From assembly GCA_947484275.1 (NCBI GenBank), contig CANKOY010000042.1, positions 1-34,840 of the forward strand: a DNA stretch of 34,840 bases, in the 5' to 3' direction. Positions 31,191 through 34,840 of this stretch are shown here, piece after piece. How positions within the stretch are numbered: the stretch's first letter is position 1; every line of letters starts with the position of its first letter. Position numbers and translations under genes: made by a program. The notes beneath the pieces are model-generated. The model was not told where the DNA came from. It saw only the letters and a list, made by a program, of their open reading frames with translations, and searched no databases. This DNA is from Planctomycetota bacterium. Lineage in GTDB: Bacteria > Planctomycetota > UBA1135 > GCA-002686595.

Positions 31191-32789
31191 TCAGGAAGCG
31201 CGGTAGTTGTCCACCATTCGATAGTGCTTCGCCACGGCGCGGAAGGCCAATGCCGCCGCGAAGGCGAAGCCGGCGAAGAAGAACATCTGGAAGGCCGCGA
31301 CGCTCATGCCGGTCTGCACGATCGCTTCGTCCACGGCCGGTCGCCTCACGGTCAAGTTGACCAGCAGGACCCACAGGTTGCCGATCGTCACCGCCAGGCT
31401 CCAAAAGCTCATGATCACGCCCTTCATTGCCGCCGGAGCTTGGCTGTAGGCGAATTCGAGTCCCGTGGCGGACACGAGCACTTCACCGGCTGTGAGCAGC
31501 GCGTAGGGCAGCACTTGCCAGACGATGTTGACCTCGTGGCCTGCGTCGAGCACCAGTTGCATGCTGCCTGCCGCGATCCACGAAGCGCCTGCCAGGGCGA
31601 TTCCCAGGCCCATACGCGAGAGCTGCGAGAATTCAATTCCCCGCCGGCGCAGGGCCGGAAAGATCACGACGTTGTTCAGCGGGATCAGGAGCATCACCAG
31701 CGCGGGATTGAGCGCCTGCATCTGCGCCGGGCTGAACCAGTCGGGTTTTGCCATAAGACCGGCCTGGAAGACCCAGGTGGAAGCCTTCTGATCGAAGAGT
31801 GACCAGAACGGCGTCACCAGCGCAAAAATCACGAGGATGCGCAGCACGCTGCGGACGCCATCCACGGCCTCGTCGGGATGGGGGCCCCGGGCGCGATCCA
31901 GCTGCATCCAGGCCCCCAAGCCGCCGAAGAACAAGAGCGAGACCAGCGCCAGGCACAGCGCGATCACGATGTCCTTGCCGCCGGTCCAACCTGCGAACGG
32001 AATCAACCCCACCGCGCCCAGAGCGAGCAGCACCCCAAGCAGCGCCAAGTTGCGCCCCAGGAACCCATCGCCAGGGGCGGTCAACGCCGTGCGCACGACG
32101 CGCGAGAACGAATTCGGATCAGGCGGAGCCGGCGGGACCATGATGAACCGCTTGCGGCCAGCGACGAGGCACAGTGTGGCGAGTGCCATCAGGATCCCAG
32201 GCAAACCAAAGGCCACCGAGGCTGCGCTCAGGCCCCACCACTTCGCCGGGCCCCAGCCCTCGAGGAGCTTGGGCATCAATAGAGAAGCGAAGAAGGAACC
32301 GAAATTGATGATCCAGTAGAAGGCGTCGAACGCCAGCCGCGCGAGGTGCTTGTTCTGCTGGTTGAACTGGTCGCCCATGAAGGACGCCACCAGGGGTTTG
32401 ATGCCTCCCGATCCGAGCGCGATCAGGAAGAGCCCGAAGTAGAAGCCCGTGGGCTGGTCTTCGAAGAACGCCAGGCACGCGTGTCCGATGCAGTAGATGA
32501 TCGAAACCCAGAAGATCGTGCGGTACTTGCCGAAGAAACGGTCGGAGATCCAACCGCCGAGCAGCGGGAAGAAGTAAACGCCCGCCACGAAAATGTGGAA
32601 GATGTCCTTGGCCTCGCTCTCGGCCATCTCCTTCGGCAGGTTCGAGAAGAAGGCGACGGCGAGGAACGTGGTCAGGATGTTGCGCATCCCGTAGAAGCTG
32701 AAGCGCTCGCAACCTTCGTTCGCGATGATGAACGGAATCTGGCGCGGCATCCGGGCCTGCGCCGCGGCTTGCGTGGGCTTGGAACTCAT
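31191..32789 (-). CDS. POT-family proton-dependent peptide transporter
   Basis: A 532-residue inner-membrane protein of the major facilitator superfamily. The proton-coupling motif NEGCERFSFYGMRNIL (ExxERFxYYG type) opens helix 1. GGWISDRFFGKYRTIFWVSII is the MFS loop 2-3 signature. FLIALGSGGIKPLVASFMGDQF matches the second POT (PTR2) signature, and FDAFYWIINFGSFFASLL matches the FYxxINxGS motif. About 12-14 helices can be counted. It should import di- or tripeptides with protons. The start is at ATG 32789 with no visible Shine-Dalgarno. The DUF1080 gene follows closely. The divergent space to the next gene (32790-32959) must hold promoters for both strands, but I could not assign them. Confidence 0.93.
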   Translation of the reverse strand: MSSKPTQAAAQARMPRQIPFIIANEGCERFSFYGMRNILTTFLAVAFFSNLPKEMAESEAKDIFHIFVAGVYFFPLLGGWISDRFFGKYRTIFWVSIIYCIGHACLAFFEDQPTGFYFGLFLIALGSGGIKPLVASFMGDQFNQQNKHLARLAFDAFYWIINFGSFFASLLMPKLLEGWGPAKWWGLSAASVAFGLPGILMALATLCLVAGRKRFIMVPPAPPDPNSFSRVVRTALTAPGDGFLGRNLALLGVLLALGAVGLIPFAGWTGGKDIVIALCLALVSLLFFGGLGAWMQLDRARGPHPDEAVDGVRSVLRILVIFALVTPFWSLFDQKASTWVFQAGLMAKPDWFSPAQMQALNPALVMLLIPLNNVVIFPALRRRGIEFSQLSRMGLGIALAGASWIAAGSMQLVLDAGHEVNIVWQVLPYALLTAGEVLVSATGLEFAYSQAPAAMKGVIMSFWSLAVTIGNLWVLLVNLTVRRPAVDEAIVQTGMSVAAFQMFFFAGFAFAAALAFRAVAKHYRMVDNYRAS

Positions 32790-32959
32790 CTGCGCACTCT
32801 AGCCACCGGGTCATGGCCCGATGAACGCTCCCGCGATAAAAACAGGGGATTTGCACCGGATCGGCCCGGCTTAGTCCCTCGGCCGCGACGTCTGTGTTGG
32901 TTGTCTCTGCGGCGTTCTCGCGGCGGCGTGCTTTCGGCCCGTGCTACCGTGCGGAGGCG

Positions 32960-34549
32960 ATGGCGAGGCCGCAGGCACTGTCCCCAGGAGCGTTCGCCCA
33001 CGGCGCATTGACGCTGGCTCTGCTGTTCAGCTGCGCCGTCTCGCTGCGCTCGATCGTTCTGGCCCTGGGCGGTCGCGAGGAGTTCGAGCCCGCGGTCGGC
33101 CGCTGGTTCATGCTGCTTGTGGTGCTGGCGGGTCTGTCGGTCGTGCTCGGCGTCGGGGCGACAGTTGTGCACCTTCGCGCCCGGCGACGTGGAGCGCCGC
33201 CGCCATTTCGAAGCTTGCGCGCCGCACTGAATCTGTGCGTGCTCGCGACGCTGCTCTATTTGATTTTCGGCCAGCCCTTCCAACGCCAGCAGTTCGAGCT
33301 CTGGGCTGGAGTCGCTTGCGGCTCCTTGCCGCTGTGGACTCTTCTCGAGGCCCAGATTGCGCGCCGCACACCGCCGAAACTGCTGCGAGCGATCGATGTC
33401 CTGCTCTTCAACGCCTGCCTGCTGTTGCTCACGGCCGAGGTTGGACTTCGCACGTGCACGTGGCTCTGGCCGTCGGCGTTCTTCACGCGCACGTCCCAGG
33501 GCGCGGTCGAATTCATGGAGCAGGCGCGCCGCCCCGAGGGCGAGATCCACCTCGGTTTTCCCCACAACAGCGGCGGACACTACGACGAGGAGTTTCGACC
33601 CCGGTGGGATGCGACGGGCGCGACGGGCGCGGCTGGGCGCGAGCGCATCGTCGTTTCCATCGGCGACTCGTTCAGCCTGAGTCTCGTGCCGCACCATTAT
33701 CACTACACCACCGTGTGCGAGCGGCTTTTGCCCGGAACACGCGTTCACAACATGGGTGCCGCCGCAGTGGGGCCGCCGGAGTACCTGCTGATGCTGTGCG
33801 AGGAGGCGCTGCCGCTCGAGCCCGACCTGATTGTCATCGGTCTGTTCCTCGGCAACGACGTCGGCTTCGCGGGATATCGCAGCGATCCGCGCGACGGTTT
33901 CCTGCGCTCGTGGTTCGATCGCGAGGCGGTGTTTTTGTTTGTGCTGCCACAGCGGATCGCCCGGCTGCGTCAGGAGCGCCGGGCCATCGGCCTCAGCGAC
34001 CGGGCGATCGGCGGCGTCGGCGGCGAAGCTGCCGCGTCGCAACGGCGAATCGACGACCTCGATGAGCTCGAAGCACTCCTGCCCTGGCTCCACCGACCTG
34101 ACCTTCAGGGGCCGGGCTTCAGCCACCGGCGTTATTGGGACATCGAACTTGGCCGCGCGGTCAGCATCTGTGCCGAGGGCGAAGAAGAGTTCGCGCCGCT
34201 GTTCCGTGAGCTGGAGAAAATCGTGCGCGCAGCCGGTTCCACACCACTGGCGTTTCTGTTGATCCCAGATGAGTTCCAAGTGGACGATAAAGTCTGGGCG
34301 GAGGTCGTCGCGCGACTTCCGGAGTGCGAACTCGAGCGCGACCGGGCCCAACGGCTAGTCACGGCCTGGCTCGACGCACGCAAGGTCCACTATCTCGATC
34401 TCCTGCCGCGGATGCGTGCGTTGGAGACGAGCACCGGCGGCGCGCACCTTTACTTGCCGCTCAACACCCACTGGAGCGTGGGCGGCAATCAGGTGGGGGG
34501 GGAGGCCCTAGCCGAACTGGTGCGATCGATGCTCGACGAGGAGCGCTGA
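32960..34549 (+). CDS. Membrane-anchored SGNH/GDSL-type hydrolase
   Basis: From ATG 32960 the product is 529 residues. GGAGG is present but only 2 bases before the ATG, which is short; an in-frame GTG at 32894 would add 22 residues. The first ~175 residues contain about five hydrophobic helices (LTLALLFSCAVSL, FMLLVVLAGLSVVLGVGATVV, LNLCVLATLLYLIF, VLLFNACLLLLTAEVGLR). The rest is an SGNH hydrolase: block I IVVSIGDSFSLSL with nucleophile Ser, a VHNMGAAAVGPPEY block, block III GLFLGNDV, and an NTHWSVGG block carrying the catalytic His. In the last block the usual catalytic Asp (D-x-x-H) is replaced: PLNTHW has Asn two residues before His. Such proteins are often esterases or acyltransferase partners in envelope glycan modification. 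Substrate is unknown. Confidence 0.82.
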   Translation: MARPQALSPGAFAHGALTLALLFSCAVSLRSIVLALGGREEFEPAVGRWFMLLVVLAGLSVVLGVGATVVHLRARRRGAPPPFRSLRAALNLCVLATLLYLIFGQPFQRQQFELWAGVACGSLPLWTLLEAQIARRTPPKLLRAIDVLLFNACLLLLTAEVGLRTCTWLWPSAFFTRTSQGAVEFMEQARRPEGEIHLGFPHNSGGHYDEEFRPRWDATGATGAAGRERIVVSIGDSFSLSLVPHHYHYTTVCERLLPGTRVHNMGAAAVGPPEYLLMLCEEALPLEPDLIVIGLFLGNDVGFAGYRSDPRDGFLRSWFDREAVFLFVLPQRIARLRQERRAIGLSDRAIGGVGGEAAASQRRIDDLDELEALLPWLHRPDLQGPGFSHRRYWDIELGRAVSICAEGEEEFAPLFRELEKIVRAAGSTPLAFLLIPDEFQVDDKVWAEVVARLPECELERDRAQRLVTAWLDARKVHYLDLLPRMRALETSTGGAHLYLPLNTHWSVGGNQVGGEALAELVRSMLDEER

Positions 34550-34745
34550 GAGCGGGGCGAGCGTTCGGTTTTCAGAGCTGCCCGCATTTCAGGGGGCACC
34601 TTCGATCTAGTGGATGCGCGGTGCCCACGATCGGCTCCTGGCCTGACTCCGAGAGCCGGATGGTTGAACTCCGGCCTCTCCGCGCGCCGCAGCACATCCG
34701 CTGCGTTGCGTGGGGAGACAGGGGCGCCTCAGGTCGAGTGGAGGA

Positions 34746-34840
34746 TTACTGACCTTCGCCTGCGGACGCAGGTGACGATGCGTGGTCCATCAGGTAGACC
34801 CACTTGCCGTCGCGCTGGGCTTTGAGATCCGAATAGCGAC
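34746..34840 (-). CDS. SnoaL/DUF4440-like protein, C-terminal end only
   Basis: Minus-strand codons from the right edge read RYSDLKAQRDGKWVYLMDH, then a short Ser/Ala-rich tail and TAA. The R-Y-S-D...RDGKW...DH pattern is the last strand pair of NTF2-like DUF4440/SnoaL domains, whose members are small enzymes or binding proteins. Only about 30 residues are visible, so neither activity nor length can be judged. The 196 bases between it and the SGNH gene hold nothing recognisable. Confidence 0.6.
   Translation of the reverse strand, partial: RYSDLKAQRDGKWVYLMDHASSPASAGEGQ

Noticed and set aside
32786..34351. Minus-strand frame of 521 codons
   Set aside because: Antisense of the SGNH hydrolase, whose motifs are clear on the plus strand.
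34665..34690. GGTTGAACTCC reminiscent of a tRNA T-arm
   Set aside because: No matching acceptor stem or anticodon arm could be folded around it.
1..34840. CRISPR arrays, rRNA, tRNA, phage or conjugation modules
   Set aside because: No regularly spaced repeats, conserved RNA blocks or structural or transfer genes were seen at any scale.

Overview
This GC-rich window comes from a bacterium that looks like a planctomycete (Planctomycetota). The grounds are a secreted choice-of-anchor B (LVIVD-type) protein with a C-terminal module I associate with that phylum, a membrane-bound Ser/Thr kinase with a TPR-like tail, several large secreted propeller, TPR and protease proteins, and many starts without a clear Shine-Dalgarno sequence. 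The lineage is inferred from gene content; no rRNA or tRNA gene is visible. The window is chromosomal in character. The only mobile-element trace is an IS91-type transposase fragment at the left edge.

Layout. 1-1014 is a scar zone: a transposase fragment (minus) and a gene that has lost its 3' end (plus). 1106-4235 (minus) holds a YheT-like hydrolase remnant, a class II photolyase and a secreted esterase-like hydrolase. 4258-7492 (plus) is a compact operon, DUF4266 lipoprotein / DUF3570 beta-barrel / TlpA-like thioredoxin / ApbE flavin transferase, preceded by two matched dyads that look like paired operators. 7871-15161 holds large secreted proteins: a thioredoxin-fold/TPR-like protein (plus), and an NHL propeller protein and the anchor-B protein (both minus), the last followed by a perfect 17-bp-stem terminator. 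15428-18564 (plus) carries a HEAT-repeat protein and a secreted protein with a CAP-like region. 18789-22478 (minus) pairs a triple trypsin-fold/PDZ protease with a secreted DnaJ-type cysteine-rich protein. 22607-25781 (plus) pairs a small membrane protein with the kinase. 25855-32789 is a long minus-strand run: serA-serB-aminotransferase preceded by two membrane-associated unknowns, a DUF1080 lipoprotein and a POT-family transporter. 32960-34549 (plus) is a membrane-anchored SGNH hydrolase, and a SnoaL/DUF4440-like C-terminus enters from the right edge.

Functional reading. The flavinylation operon points to an envelope redox system with an outer-membrane component. The ser operon encodes all three steps from 3-phosphoglycerate to serine, with a class V (alanine:glyoxylate-type) enzyme in the transaminase position. 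The protease/zinc-finger pair looks like envelope protein quality control, but that is inference. The observations most worth following are the paired dyads with the flavinylation operon, the acceptor-like motif in the beta-barrel, the protease with one intact and two degenerate catalytic sites, and the repeated-looking C-terminal module of the anchor-B protein.
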